64,000 nucleotides of DNA, taken from positions 28,181 to 92,180 of the forward strand of contig NZ_QQPQ01000023.1 in assembly GCF_003346715.1 (NCBI RefSeq), in the 5' to 3' direction. Positions 32,870 to 41,999 of this stretch are shown piece by piece. This stretch comes from Oceanispirochaeta sp. M1 (lineage in GTDB: Bacteria; Spirochaetota; Spirochaetia; DSM-2461). Under the pieces are notes generated by a model. The model made no database searches. It saw only the letters and a program-made list of their open reading frames with translations, and was not told where the DNA came from. A program made the position numbers and the translations under genes. Every line of letters begins with the position of its first letter. The stretch's first letter is position 1.

Positions 32870-33985
32870 CTACCTCTTCTGAAAACGGTCCAGGAATGAT
32901 TTCTTATACTCCAGGAAGCGTCCCTCTCTGAGAGACTGACGAACCTCTTCCATAAAGGTATAAAGAAAATGGAGGTTGTGTTCGGTAACAAGCATGGGCC
33001 CCAGAATTTCCTTGGCCTTGAAAAGGTGTCTTAAGTAGGATCTGCTGTACTGCTGACATACGGGACAGGTACATGTGGGCTCGATGGGCTGCTGATCCAG
33101 GCGGCATTTCTCATTCTTCAGTGCCAGGTTACCATCCAGGGTAAAACAGGTTCCGTTTCGGGCAATTCTTGTAGGATAAACACAGTCAAACATATCAATA
33201 CCGGCCTCAACAGCCTCAAGCATATAATCGGGGGTTCCGATTCCCATGACATAACGGGGTTTATCTTCCGGAAGGAACTGAGCAGTATAGTGGAGGTAAT
33301 CACGGAACATCTCGGGTGATTCACCAACAGAGAGTCCCCCGATAGCAATCCCGGGAGTATCCAGTTCAAGAATCTCTTCAGCACTCCGTTTTCTCAGATC
33401 TTCATAAAAGTTTCCCTGAATAATACCGAAGAGCTTACCATGGTAACCATCTTTACAGTTTTCCCAGCGTGCTTTGGCCCGTGCGGCCCAGCGTGTAGTA
33501 ATCTCCAGAGACTCCACTGCCTCTTTATGGGAGATACCGGGAGCCGTACAGACATCAAGAGCCATCTGAACATCACTTCCCAGAGTTTCCTGAATCTCCA
33601 CTACCTTTTCGGGAGTAAAGACATGATAGGCTCCATCGATATGAGACCTGAAGCGGACACCCTCTTCCCTTATTTTCCTGAAAGGAGCCAGTGAGAAGAC
33701 CTGAAATCCACCGGAGTCGGTGAGAATATTATGTTTCCATGAACTGAAATTATGCAGTCCCCCTGCGGCTTCGATAACCTCCATTCCGGGACGCAGATAC
33801 AGATGGTAGGTATTTCCCAGAATCAGGGTATAACCCATGTCTTCTACTGAATCATGTTTTATCGCCTTGACGGTTCCATTAGTCCCTACAGGCATAAATG
33901 CCGGAACCTCAACATCTCCGTGGGGAAGATGCAGAATACCGCCTCTTCCACGGCAGGAAGGATCTCTATATTGAATATCTATCAT
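32870..33985 (-). CDS. tgt: tRNA-guanine transglycosylase
   Basis: A 371-residue queuosine enzyme that exchanges guanine 34 for preQ1. The active block LTDSGGFQVFSL is present, and the nucleophile Asp lies in FDCVYPTRIARNG. The zinc site is CTCPVCQQYSRSYLRHL plus a later His. The usual DECTP reads DVCTAP here, a loss of the Glu. The ATG is 15 bases after lptG. Confidence 0.95.
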   Translation of the reverse strand: MIDIQYRDPSCRGRGGILHLPHGDVEVPAFMPVGTNGTVKAIKHDSVEDMGYTLILGNTYHLYLRPGMEVIEAAGGLHNFSSWKHNILTDSGGFQVFSLAPFRKIREEGVRFRSHIDGAYHVFTPEKVVEIQETLGSDVQMALDVCTAPGISHKEAVESLEITTRWAARAKARWENCKDGYHGKLFGIIQGNFYEDLRKRSAEEILELDTPGIAIGGLSVGESPEMFRDYLHYTAQFLPEDKPRYVMGIGTPDYMLEAVEAGIDMFDCVYPTRIARNGTCFTLDGNLALKNEKCRLDQQPIEPTCTCPVCQQYSRSYLRHLFKAKEILGPMLVTEHNLHFLYTFMEEVRQSLREGRFLEYKKSFLDRFQKR

Positions 33986-34000
33986 ATTTATCTCCTATAA

Positions 34001-35080
34001 TTATGTCTGAGCCGTTTTGAATAACAGAGCCCCTACACCCAGAAAAATCAGAAAAGCCGCCCATGCACCGTAGAGAGGCGGTATATACCCCAGCTTAGCC
34101 AGAAGTACCATAACCATTTGTGCTACGTAATATATAACAGAAACCACCAGACTGGAAAGGAGGCTCATCAGCAGAATATTCTTTTTAAAGCGTCCTCCCA
34201 GTGAACAGGATAGTAAAGCTACAACAAGAGGAGTTAGTGCAAATGAAGTTCTTTGATAATACTCTGTGAGGGCACCCTTAAAAGGGAATCCTGTTCTCCT
34301 GAGTGATTCTACCCATGCCTTGGCCTCAGTTGCACTCATCTCGGCAATATCCCGGCTTATTCTTTTAAAAGAATCAGGCGGTTCATCAAGCATCTCATGT
34401 TCCCAGCTGCTGTGAAAATCCTCTTTCAAATACTCATTTCTATCATCATACAGAAAAATTCTGGCATTCTTTATTATCCAGTGGTCTTCTTCCCAGACAG
34501 CTGAATTGCCATCAACTCTGAAATCAAAATTTCCCTCCTCATCAAGAAAAAGGACTGTAAGACCCGTAAGACTCTGACGCCGGTCATTATAAAAATCAGC
34601 ATTATAGATAACTCGGTTACGATGACTCAGAACGGCTACATTGGAATTACTGAATGAAACCGTCTGTCCCAGAATTTCTCTGGATATCTGATTTTTTTCC
34701 TTGAATGTGGGAATAACTATTCTATCTTCGAAAAAATATCCCCCCAGACTCAAAAAGATTGCAAAAATAAGAAGCGGACTTGTAAGCTGATATAGTGAAT
34801 AGCCTGAACCGAATACGGCTATCAGCTCATTATTGGCATAATAGTTTCCAAGGGTGTAGGAAATTGAAAACAGAACGGCAATGGGCAGAGCAAAGGAGAT
34901 ACACTTTGGTGTATAGAGCAGAGTCACTCTCAATATGGCTGCCATTGGTACTTCCGCATTCAGATAACGCCAGAGATTGGCAAAGATATCCACCAGCTGC
35001 AGTATCATAATAAAAAAGATCAGAGCCACAAGGAGTGTTGGAATAAAATCTTTCATTATCATTTTATGAAGAGCTTTCAT
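34001..35080 (-). CDS. lptG: LptG-type YjgP/YjgQ permease
   Basis: A 359-residue membrane protein of the LptF/LptG family. Three N-terminal and three C-terminal membrane segments flank a periplasmic jellyroll domain. Two family members in tandem (with 35077-36372) make the LptFG heterodimer. The order gives LptF first, LptG second, with an ATGA overlap. LptB is not in the window. Many spirochaetes lack classical LPS, so the exported lipid is uncertain. Confidence 0.85.
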   Translation of the reverse strand: MKALHKMIMKDFIPTLLVALIFFIMILQLVDIFANLWRYLNAEVPMAAILRVTLLYTPKCISFALPIAVLFSISYTLGNYYANNELIAVFGSGYSLYQLTSPLLIFAIFLSLGGYFFEDRIVIPTFKEKNQISREILGQTVSFSNSNVAVLSHRNRVIYNADFYNDRRQSLTGLTVLFLDEEGNFDFRVDGNSAVWEEDHWIIKNARIFLYDDRNEYLKEDFHSSWEHEMLDEPPDSFKRISRDIAEMSATEAKAWVESLRRTGFPFKGALTEYYQRTSFALTPLVVALLSCSLGGRFKKNILLMSLLSSLVVSVIYYVAQMVMVLLAKLGYIPPLYGAWAAFLIFLGVGALLFKTAQT

Positions 35081-36372
35081 TTACCCGCCCTGAAAAGATA
35101 AAGAATAAAACCTATAGAAAAAATCAGCATATTAGGCAGCCACATGGTCAGAGCCGGAGGATAAAAGGTTCGTATTCCCAGGGTTCTCCCTGCAACAAGC
35201 ATACCCCAGTAGATTATGGTAATAAAAAGTCCTATTCCAAAGCCCATTGATTTACCGCTTCTCTTGGTATAGAGCCCCAGAGGAAATGCCAGGATTACAA
35301 AGGGGAGACAGGAAAAGGGAATCGAAAATTTCTGAAAAAACTCAAGCTTCCATATTTGCAGAGAACGGTCTTTAACCATTGTTCCTGCAGAATTCAGGTA
35401 TTGAGTTCTGAAATTTTTAATCTTCGTCGGGAAATTCTGAACAAGCCTGGGATTACTCTCCTGGTTCATCAACTTCCAGCTGCCGTACATCTCAGTATAA
35501 TATCTCAGGCTCTGCTTATCTCTCTGCCTGACTTTTTCATCGTAACGAAGCTGCTTTACCTGAATTTCCCGGTAAACATCCAGAGAGCTCATCTCCCTTG
35601 GACCCGGATTTCGAATTGAAGAAGTTATATCCTTAAGCAATATGTTATAGATCATTTTATCAGCCTCAGAATAAATGAATTCACCTCTGTTCCGCTTTTC
35701 AGGTTTATGATCAAGAATATTATCAAGCTGAAATGATAGAACCCCTGCTTCTTCATGAGCATTATTGATATAGGCCTGATTCGCCAGAATAATTCTACGG
35801 TTTGATTCCTTGTCTTTTTCAACTATGATCAGATTATCAATGGATTTCCCTTCAACCTGACCCGTAATAATAATACTTTCCTGAAAATATTTCACCGAAA
35901 ATGATTCCAGTTCAACCTCGGGATTCCGGTAGATCATCTCCCTATAGAGTCTGGTGAAATTGATTGTCCCCACAGGCAGAAGATAGTCGTTTACAAAGAA
36001 TGAAACAAAAGAGAACAGAATTCCAATAAGAAAAACCGGTAGAAAAATCCTGTTATATGTAATCCCCGAACACTTCATTGCTAGGATTTCATTATCCGAA
36101 GAGAAGCGGCCATAGGTCATAAGTGTTCCCACAAGAGTTGCAAATGGAAATGATATGGCAATTATTGAAGGAAGAGAGTAAAAAATAAGCCTCATAACAT
36201 AAGTGAAAGGGACCTGTTTCTCAAGAATATCCTCTGCCAGAAGCAGAAGCTGATTGATAAAAAAGATAAAGAAAAAGAAAAGAAATGAGACAAAAAATGA
36301 GAGAAAAAACTCCCTGGCAATATATAGATACAGGGTTTTGTATGAATTAGGGTGTTCTAAATAAGTCTTCAT
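35077..36372 (-). CDS. lptF: LptF-type YjgP/YjgQ permease
   Basis: A 431-residue member of the same family, longer than usual by an insert in the periplasmic part (about residues 200-330, rich in charged residues). The N-terminus has LYLYIAREFFLSFFVSF and the conserved FSSDNEILAMKCSGI. Its first 26 bases overlap the end of the beta-propeller gene upstream, so the pair is translationally coupled. The ribosome site is weak, in keeping with coupling. Confidence 0.87.
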   Translation of the reverse strand: MKTYLEHPNSYKTLYLYIAREFFLSFFVSFLFFFFIFFINQLLLLAEDILEKQVPFTYVMRLIFYSLPSIIAISFPFATLVGTLMTYGRFSSDNEILAMKCSGITYNRIFLPVFLIGILFSFVSFFVNDYLLPVGTINFTRLYREMIYRNPEVELESFSVKYFQESIIITGQVEGKSIDNLIIVEKDKESNRRIILANQAYINNAHEEAGVLSFQLDNILDHKPEKRNRGEFIYSEADKMIYNILLKDITSSIRNPGPREMSSLDVYREIQVKQLRYDEKVRQRDKQSLRYYTEMYGSWKLMNQESNPRLVQNFPTKIKNFRTQYLNSAGTMVKDRSLQIWKLEFFQKFSIPFSCLPFVILAFPLGLYTKRSGKSMGFGIGLFITIIYWGMLVAGRTLGIRTFYPPALTMWLPNMLIFSIGFILYLFRAGK

Positions 36373-37480
36373 GTATCTTAACCAGTCCCTGTTCCTGTAC
36401 GGCGCAAATTATATAAGGTTCAACATAAGCAATAGAGCTCATATCAAGCCCACCCAGTCCTTCAGAAATTCCCAAATAACTGATTTCAAGACTCTCTTTT
36501 TCCATGACAAGAAGCCCCTGTCCCAGAGTTGAAAAACAAAAGTGCTCCGGCAGCTCCACACCCCCTGTAATCCAGCGGGTCCGGCTGTTCAGGAGAACTA
36601 TATCATATTTATCCCCCTGTCTGACAAGCTTATAGAGCCCGCCCCCGTAACTGCCTGCTATCATACGACTCCTGGAATCGCCCAGGACAGCTCTGGCTGC
36701 AGAAAGCTGCCTGCTGTTTTGACCTGCAGCTGATGCATTAAAACTTCGGTCCAGTATAAATAAACCATCCTCTTCACTACCCGCAAGGATGCGCTGATCA
36801 TCCAGAGCCTGAAGAAAAGTAACATTCCTTAAATCCGATGCAAGAGGCAGCACAGACTGACTGTCCAGACGTATCCGTCTCAGTCCACGGGACTGGGTAC
36901 CTGTAATAAGTCCGGTACCCACAACAATCCCGCTCTGGAGACCTCTGTAATCCTTCTCATCCGGAATATCCAGATAAATAAGCCTGCTGTGTCTTTTTGA
37001 ATATACACCCACACTGCCGTATGAAAGAAACCAGATTCGTTCATGGTCCGGAAGTATGGTCTGCATGGTTTTGATGGCAAGAGAGTCCTGCCCTCTGATA
37101 AAGGATTTCCAGCTCTTTTCAGATAATGAATAACGGGCAATATCCCCGCTTCGGCTGCCCATCCACAGATCATCTCCATCGGCAGCCAGTGCAGAGATAT
37201 GTTTATCAAAAAAGATATCATCCGGAAGCTCTATAAGCTCCTGATAAAGAAGTCTTTTTAATGCTGTTCTACTTAAAGGGTCAGTTTCTGAGAACAGCAA
37301 CTCTTCCAGTACTGTTCTCAGATTGGATTCTTTCAGATAATCCCCGTTGATCCTGTATTTCAGCAATAACTCTTCATTTGCAGAAAAGTCAGCTGCAGAA
37401 AAGTCATCTGCAGAACAATATAAAGTTGTCTGAAAAGACAGTAAAATCAGAAAGATTGATAAGAAAGAGAACTTGTTCAT
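36347..37480 (-). CDS. Exported beta-propeller protein, function unknown
   Basis: A 377-residue protein with a signal peptide ([24 protein letters not shown]; the Cys near the end may be a lipobox). The remainder shows repeated blades with D-x-W patterns ([47 protein letters not shown]). It overlaps lptF by 26 bases and dut by 4 bases. Association with LptFG hints at an envelope role; this is inference. Confidence 0.75.
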   Translation of the reverse strand: MNKFSFLSIFLILLSFQTTLYCSADDFSAADFSANEELLLKYRINGDYLKESNLRTVLEELLFSETDPLSRTALKRLLYQELIELPDDIFFDKHISALAADGDDLWMGSRSGDIARYSLSEKSWKSFIRGQDSLAIKTMQTILPDHERIWFLSYGSVGVYSKRHSRLIYLDIPDEKDYRGLQSGIVVGTGLITGTQSRGLRRIRLDSQSVLPLASDLRNVTFLQALDDQRILAGSEEDGLFILDRSFNASAAGQNSRQLSAARAVLGDSRSRMIAGSYGGGLYKLVRQGDKYDIVLLNSRTRWITGGVELPEHFCFSTLGQGLLVMEKESLEISYLGISEGLGGLDMSSIAYVEPYIICAVQEQGLVKIHEDLFRTP

Positions 37481-37917
37481 TTGACTCCGGTAGAACCGAA
37501 ACCGCCGCTGCCTCTGGCTGTATCCTCAAGGTTATCAGTGAACTGAAAATCAGCTCTTGTCACTGGTGCTATGATCAGCTGGGCAATTCTTTCGCCCCGC
37601 TCAATAACAACATCCTCCCGGCCCAGGTTGATCAGGATAACCATAACATCCCCTCTGTAATCTGCATCGATAGTTCCCGGAGTATTTAAAACTGTGAGAC
37701 CCTTCTTAACAGCCAGTCCGGAACGGGGTCTTACCTGTCCTTCATACCCTGAAGGGATTGCCATACGCAGTCCTGTGGGGATCAGTTTTCTTTCCCCGGG
37801 AGCAAGAGTAACAGGCGAATCTACACAGGCCCTGAGATCGGCTCCCGCCGAATCTTCTGTTCCGTAATGGGGCATCATGTCCTCGGGACCGGTCAATTTA
37901 ACAGCAACAGTATCCAT
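37477..37917 (-). CDS. dut: dUTP diphosphatase
   Basis: A 146-residue trimeric dUTPase with all five motifs: [41 protein letters not shown] and [10 protein letters not shown]. It lowers dUTP and makes dUMP. Its stop overlaps the next ATG (ATGA). It lies downstream of the pnp terminator, and an extended -10 (TG-C-TATAAT, 37996-37988) close to the terminator may give it its own transcript. Confidence 0.97.
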   Translation of the reverse strand: MDTVAVKLTGPEDMMPHYGTEDSAGADLRACVDSPVTLAPGERKLIPTGLRMAIPSGYEGQVRPRSGLAVKKGLTVLNTPGTIDADYRGDVMVILINLGREDVVIERGERIAQLIIAPVTRADFQFTDNLEDTARGSGGFGSTGVK

Positions 37918-37954
37918 TTAAGTCCTCATTATTATTCTATCTATGAAATTTAAA

Positions 37955-37986
37955 CAAAAAAACAGCCCCTGAAACAGGGACTGTTT
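37955..37986 (-). terminator. Terminator after pnp
   Basis: On the minus strand, AAACAGTCCCTG pairs with CAGGGGCTGTTT around a short TTT loop and is followed by a T-run. It ends the rpsO-pnp region before dut. A TATAAT at 37993-37988 overlaps its start. Confidence 0.82.
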
Positions 37987-38036
37987 GATTATAGCATATC
38001 AGAGATTTATGAAAATCCCTTTAATCTGCTTAATAA

Positions 38037-40148
38037 TTATCTGCGGTTCATACCACCGGATTTGGATTTCCAGTTTTTATCCAGAGCATCTACGACACTC
38101 AGATTGATTCTGCCCATTCTATCTACTTCGATAAGACGAACTTCAACTTCCTGACCTTCTTTCAGAACATCGGAAACATTGTTAACACGCTCTGCAGAAA
38201 TCTTGGAAATATGACAGAGACCTTCTTTACCGGGAAGGAACTCCATAAAGGCACCAAAATCCATAATACGTTTTACAACGGCTTTGTAAAGTGTTCCTAC
38301 TTCGGGTTCTTCGATCATACCTCTAATCATGGCTTCAGCCATATCGGTACCTTTCTTTTCTCTACAGAAAACATTTACAGTACCGTCTTCATCGATATTG
38401 ATCTTTGCACCGCTCTTCTCAGCCATACCCTTGATATTTTTACCACCAGGTCCGATAAGGAGTCCGATTTTATCAACATCAACCTTGAAGGAAGTTACAC
38501 TGGGTGCAAACTCAGACACTTCACTGCTGGGTTCAGAAATTGTTTCGTTCATGATCTTAAGGATATGCAGACGTCCTTCCAGAGCCTGTGAAAGTGCTTT
38601 TTTCATGATTTCAATGCTGATTCCGGGAATCTTTATGTCCATCTGGAAAGCTGTGATTCCTTCTTCAGAACCGGCAACCTTGAAGTCCATATCACCCATA
38701 TGATCTTCTTCACCAAGAATATCAGAGAGAACAGCAAAGTCATCCCCTTCCTTGATAAGACCCATGGCAATACCGGCAACAGGTCTTTTAAGGGGAACAC
38801 CGGCGTCCAGAAGACTCAGTGATCCACTACAGATTGTAGCCTGTGAAGAAGATCCGTTTGATTCCAGGATTTCTGAAACGACACGGATAGTATAGGGAAA
38901 TTCTTCCTTGGAAGGAAGAACACCTTCTATGGCTCTCTGAGCCAGGTGACCATGACCGATTTCACGGCGTCCGGTACCCAATCTTCCTGTTTCACCTACT
39001 GAGTAGGGAGGGAAATTGTAATGAAGCATGAAGTTAGCTCTTCTGTCTCCATCGATATCGTCCATGATCTGTTCATCCTGAACGCTGCCTAGAGTGGTAA
39101 CACCCAGAGACTGAGTTTCACCACGAGTAAACAGTGCAGAACCATGAGCTCTGTCCAGCATATCGATTTCACAGGAGATGTCCCTGATTTTGTCACTGGC
39201 ACGTTTATCACAACGGACATTCTTTTCAATAATGGATTTTCTGATAATGACTCTTTCAAGTTCTTCGAAAAGGTCACCCACCAGTCTAATCTGCTCTTCA
39301 GGAATGTCTGCTTCGTACTTGGCAAGCATTGCTTTCTTGATAGCCCTGATGGCATCACGTCTTTCGAACTTACCGTCCATGAATACTGCAGTTTCCATCT
39401 GGGGAAAAGCTTCGGCGTACATTACGTCCCACTTCTCAAGTTTGATGGTCTTTTCTACCAGGGGCAGTTTTTCTTTTCCGCATTTCGCAGCCATATCGGC
39501 CAGGAAGTCACAGAGATCAGCAAGAGTCTTTTCAGCAGCCTGAATGGCACCGAGCATCATCTCTTCTGATACTTCGTTAGCTCCACCTTCAACCATGCAG
39601 ATACCGTCATTAGAAGCGGCTACAATAATATCGAGCTCTCCCTCTTCGATCTGTGCAAATGTCGGGTTGATGATGTACTCACCTTTTATGGAAGCAACTC
39701 TAACAGCCGCAACGGGTCCGTTAAAGGGAATGTCTGAAATCATAACAGCAGCAAATGCTGCAATCATACCCAGTACATCAGGAGTATGTTCCTGGTCTGT
39801 TGAAACAGTCATGGGTACTACCTGAATTTCACGTCCGAAATCCTTATAGAAAAGGGGTCTCATAGGACGGTCGATCAGACGGGATACAAGGATTTCCTTG
39901 TCTTTGGGTCTGGATTCTCTTTTGAGAAATCCACCGGGAATTTTACCGGCAGCGTAATAACGCTCGTTGTAATCTACTGAGAGGGGAACATAATCGAGTC
40001 CCTCTTTTGGTTCTGAACCACAGCAGACAGTTGCCATAACAGCAGATCCACCACAGCGGGCCAAAACGGAACCATTAGCCTGTTTAGCCATTTTACCTGT
40101 TTCCAGGATGATTTCATCTTCACCGAGTTGAAATTTAAAAGTTTCCAT
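38037..40148 (-). CDS. pnp: Polyribonucleotide nucleotidyltransferase
   Basis: A phosphorolytic 3'-5' exoribonuclease of the degradosome. The start is ATG 40148 (METFKFQLGEDEIILE) with AAGGAA 6 bases upstream; an upstream codon in frame lies before this site. The product is 703 residues. Two RNase PH domains are joined by a helical linker. KH (GPGGKNIKGMAEKSGAKINI) and S1 (DFGAFMEFLPGKEGLCHIS) domains are C-terminal. It follows rpsO across a terminator, the classic order. Confidence 0.97.
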   Translation of the reverse strand: METFKFQLGEDEIILETGKMAKQANGSVLARCGGSAVMATVCCGSEPKEGLDYVPLSVDYNERYYAAGKIPGGFLKRESRPKDKEILVSRLIDRPMRPLFYKDFGREIQVVPMTVSTDQEHTPDVLGMIAAFAAVMISDIPFNGPVAAVRVASIKGEYIINPTFAQIEEGELDIIVAASNDGICMVEGGANEVSEEMMLGAIQAAEKTLADLCDFLADMAAKCGKEKLPLVEKTIKLEKWDVMYAEAFPQMETAVFMDGKFERRDAIRAIKKAMLAKYEADIPEEQIRLVGDLFEELERVIIRKSIIEKNVRCDKRASDKIRDISCEIDMLDRAHGSALFTRGETQSLGVTTLGSVQDEQIMDDIDGDRRANFMLHYNFPPYSVGETGRLGTGRREIGHGHLAQRAIEGVLPSKEEFPYTIRVVSEILESNGSSSQATICSGSLSLLDAGVPLKRPVAGIAMGLIKEGDDFAVLSDILGEEDHMGDMDFKVAGSEEGITAFQMDIKIPGISIEIMKKALSQALEGRLHILKIMNETISEPSSEVSEFAPSVTSFKVDVDKIGLLIGPGGKNIKGMAEKSGAKINIDEDGTVNVFCREKKGTDMAEAMIRGMIEEPEVGTLYKAVVKRIMDFGAFMEFLPGKEGLCHISKISAERVNNVSDVLKEGQEVEVRLIEVDRMGRINLSVVDALDKNWKSKSGGMNRR

Positions 40149-40241
40149 ATAATTTCCTTTGATGATTAACATCTACGACTGCAACAAGCCGGAGCCTCCC
40201 CCCGGTTTAATAGCAGCCGTTTTTTCTTAAACGATCTTTTA

Positions 40242-40273
40242 TAAAAAAAACCCGACACTTAGGCCGGGTTTTT
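40242..40273 (-). terminator. Terminator after rpsO
   Basis: Minus-strand stem AAAAACCCG/CGGGTTTTT with a 10-base loop, followed by T-run. It is 1 base from the rpsO stop. Readthrough or a separate promoter would be required for pnp. Confidence 0.85.
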
Positions 40274-40274
40274 C

Positions 40275-40541
40275 TTATTTTCTAAGACCGAGTTTAGCAA
40301 TAAGTGATCTGTAACTTTCGAGATCTTTTCTCTTAAGATACTTCAGCAGCTTTCTACGGGAACCTACCATTTTAAGCAGTCCACGTCTTGAAGCATGATC
40401 TTTCTTGTTTGATTTAAAGTGATCCATTAAATCTTCAATTCTTTTTGTAAGAAGAGCGATCTGCACTTCAGTAGAACCGGTATCTGTACCGTTTGTTCCG
40501 AACTCTTCAACAACATTCTGTTTGTCTTCTTTGGTTAACAT
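40275..40541 (-). CDS. rpsO: 30S ribosomal protein S15
   Basis: An 88-residue S15 with the typical helices and the RNA-binding loop [30 protein letters not shown]. It has an AGGAG site 12 bases before the ATG, a longer gap than usual. Upstream (40593-40660) lie a promoter and a hairpin that may be an S15 autoregulatory leader. Confidence 0.97.
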   Translation of the reverse strand: MLTKEDKQNVVEEFGTNGTDTGSTEVQIALLTKRIEDLMDHFKSNKKDHASRRGLLKMVGSRRKLLKYLKRKDLESYRSLIAKLGLRK

Positions 40542-40592
40542 TATTAATTAACACTCCTAATAAAAATATAACAGGCATACACCGATTGAAAG

Positions 40593-40660
40593 CAGAGCAA
40601 CGCCCTGTCAGAAATCAGCACCTGAGCTAACAATATTACCGAAATCAGTATAAAAGTCAA
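40593..40660 (-). promoter_or_regulatory. rpsO promoter and leader hairpin
   Basis: Minus strand: TTGACT (40660-40655), 16 bp, TAATAT (40638-40633). The leader is about 85 bases. It contains CAGGGC-GTT-GCTCTG (40607-40593), a six-pair stem with a G-U next to a G-C. S15 recognises such a motif in 16S rRNA, so autoregulation is plausible. Confidence 0.55.
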
Positions 40661-40705
40661 TCTTAGATTCAGTTCTGCAGATAAATAGACTACAAGTGAA
40701 ATCCT

Positions 40706-41656
40706 TTAAGAACAAAGATTTATTTTGTACTGATATCTTCCGTCTCTATACTCCAGAACCGCTTTCAAAATACCCTCACTGTCTTTAAGCAGCAGGTACT
40801 CCGTTTCGTCATTTTTAAGAACAATTGAATCTTGAGCAGGTACCGATAAAAATTCCTTCCTGAAGGGGATTCCATCCTTCATTCTCTTTAGACCAAGCTC
40901 ATTCAACGTTAGTATTCTGGAATTTCCCAGCTTCAAAAAGAATTCTTCCCATGAATAAAAATCTGCGGGGCCTCTGAAATTCTCCACATCCACTGCAGTA
41001 TCCAAAGAAAATGGTCCAACAGCTGTCCGTACCAGTTCCTGAACATAGGCTCTGCTATTACAGGCTGTTCCGATATCTCTGGCCAAAGAACGGATATAGG
41101 TCCCTTTTGAGCAGTGAACTCTTAGTTTCAGATCATTATTCTCATATCCGAGAATCTCAATATCGTGGATTGTAATTTCCCTGGAAGGCATCTCCACTTC
41201 TTTACCGCTTCGGGCAAGCTCATGAGCCCTTCTCCCATCTATGTGAATAGCGGAATAACGGGGCGGAGTCTGAGATATTTCACCTTTAAACTGATGTATG
41301 ACCGATTCAATGGCCTCAAGTGAGGGAGGATCGGCTTCGGCAACTGTTTCACCCTCTGGATCCAGGGTATCAGTTTCTCTTCCGAAGCGGATCAGTGCTT
41401 CATATTCCTTATCCAGATCGGTGATCAGGGCGTTCATCCTGGTCAATTTTCCGGTCAGAAGAATAAGGAGGCCTTCGGCAAACTTATCAAGAGTTCCCGT
41501 ATGCCCTACTTTCCCGGTATTCAGGACTTTTTTAATGCGTCCAAGAGCCTGAAAGGAAGTAACACCCGGTTTCTTATGTAAAAATATAATCCCTCCCCCG
41601 CCGACAGGCAGCGGTGAAGAGATTATTCCTGTATCATTCTTCTTCTGTTTTATCAT
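40706..41656 (-). CDS. truB: tRNA pseudouridine-55 synthase
   Basis: Makes pseudouridine 55 in the T loop. Catalytic block: HTGTLDKFAEGLLILLTGKLT with the nucleophilic Asp. The N-terminal segment GIIFLHKKPGVTSF fits the family. The start is uncertain: ATG 41656 is chosen, but a TTG 5 codons earlier is possible and no clear ribosome site is present. It overlaps rbfA by 23 bases. An Arg-rich C-terminal PUA-like part is only weakly visible. Confidence 0.92.
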   Translation of the reverse strand: MIKQKKNDTGIISSPLPVGGGGIIFLHKKPGVTSFQALGRIKKVLNTGKVGHTGTLDKFAEGLLILLTGKLTRMNALITDLDKEYEALIRFGRETDTLDPEGETVAEADPPSLEAIESVIHQFKGEISQTPPRYSAIHIDGRRAHELARSGKEVEMPSREITIHDIEILGYENNDLKLRVHCSKGTYIRSLARDIGTACNSRAYVQELVRTAVGPFSLDTAVDVENFRGPADFYSWEEFFLKLGNSRILTLNELGLKRMKDGIPFRKEFLSVPAQDSIVLKNDETEYLLLKDSEGILKAVLEYRDGRYQYKINLCS

Positions 41657-41999
41657 GTAACAGATGTTCAATCTTCTGGTTCAGCATATAACCGTCCCGG
41701 ACAGATGTATCAGGAAGGAACAGCATTTTAGGTGTAAGTCTCATCCTGATCTGTTTACCGACTCTGTTCTGGATAAATCCGGCAGCATGATTGAGAGCAG
41801 CAACGCTCTTTTTCAGCTTAGCCTCACCTTCCAGCCCCGAAACATATAGCTTCGCGGAGGAGAGATCATTAGAAACCTTAACAGATGTAATAGAGAGTAG
41901 AGTGTTGATCCTGGGATCTTTAAGTTCCTGATTCATTATCAGAGTACTCACCTGTTCCCGGATCAGACTTTCAACCCGTTTCATTCTCAAATCATTCAC
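41634..41999 (-). CDS. rbfA: Ribosome-binding factor A
   Basis: A 121-residue KH-type factor for 30S maturation. The core is RVESLIREQVSTLIMNQELKDPRI ... SITSVKVSNDLSSAKLYVS, then QIRMRLTPKMLFLPD. The first codon may be GTG 41999 (overlapping infB by 8 bases) or ATG 41984. The family often has about five residues before the Arg-Val, so the GTG is retained, with doubt. Confidence 0.93.
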   Translation of the reverse strand: MNDLRMKRVESLIREQVSTLIMNQELKDPRINTLLSITSVKVSNDLSSAKLYVSGLEGEAKLKKSVAALNHAAGFIQNRVGKQIRMRLTPKMLFLPDTSVRDGYMLNQKIEHLLHDKTEEE

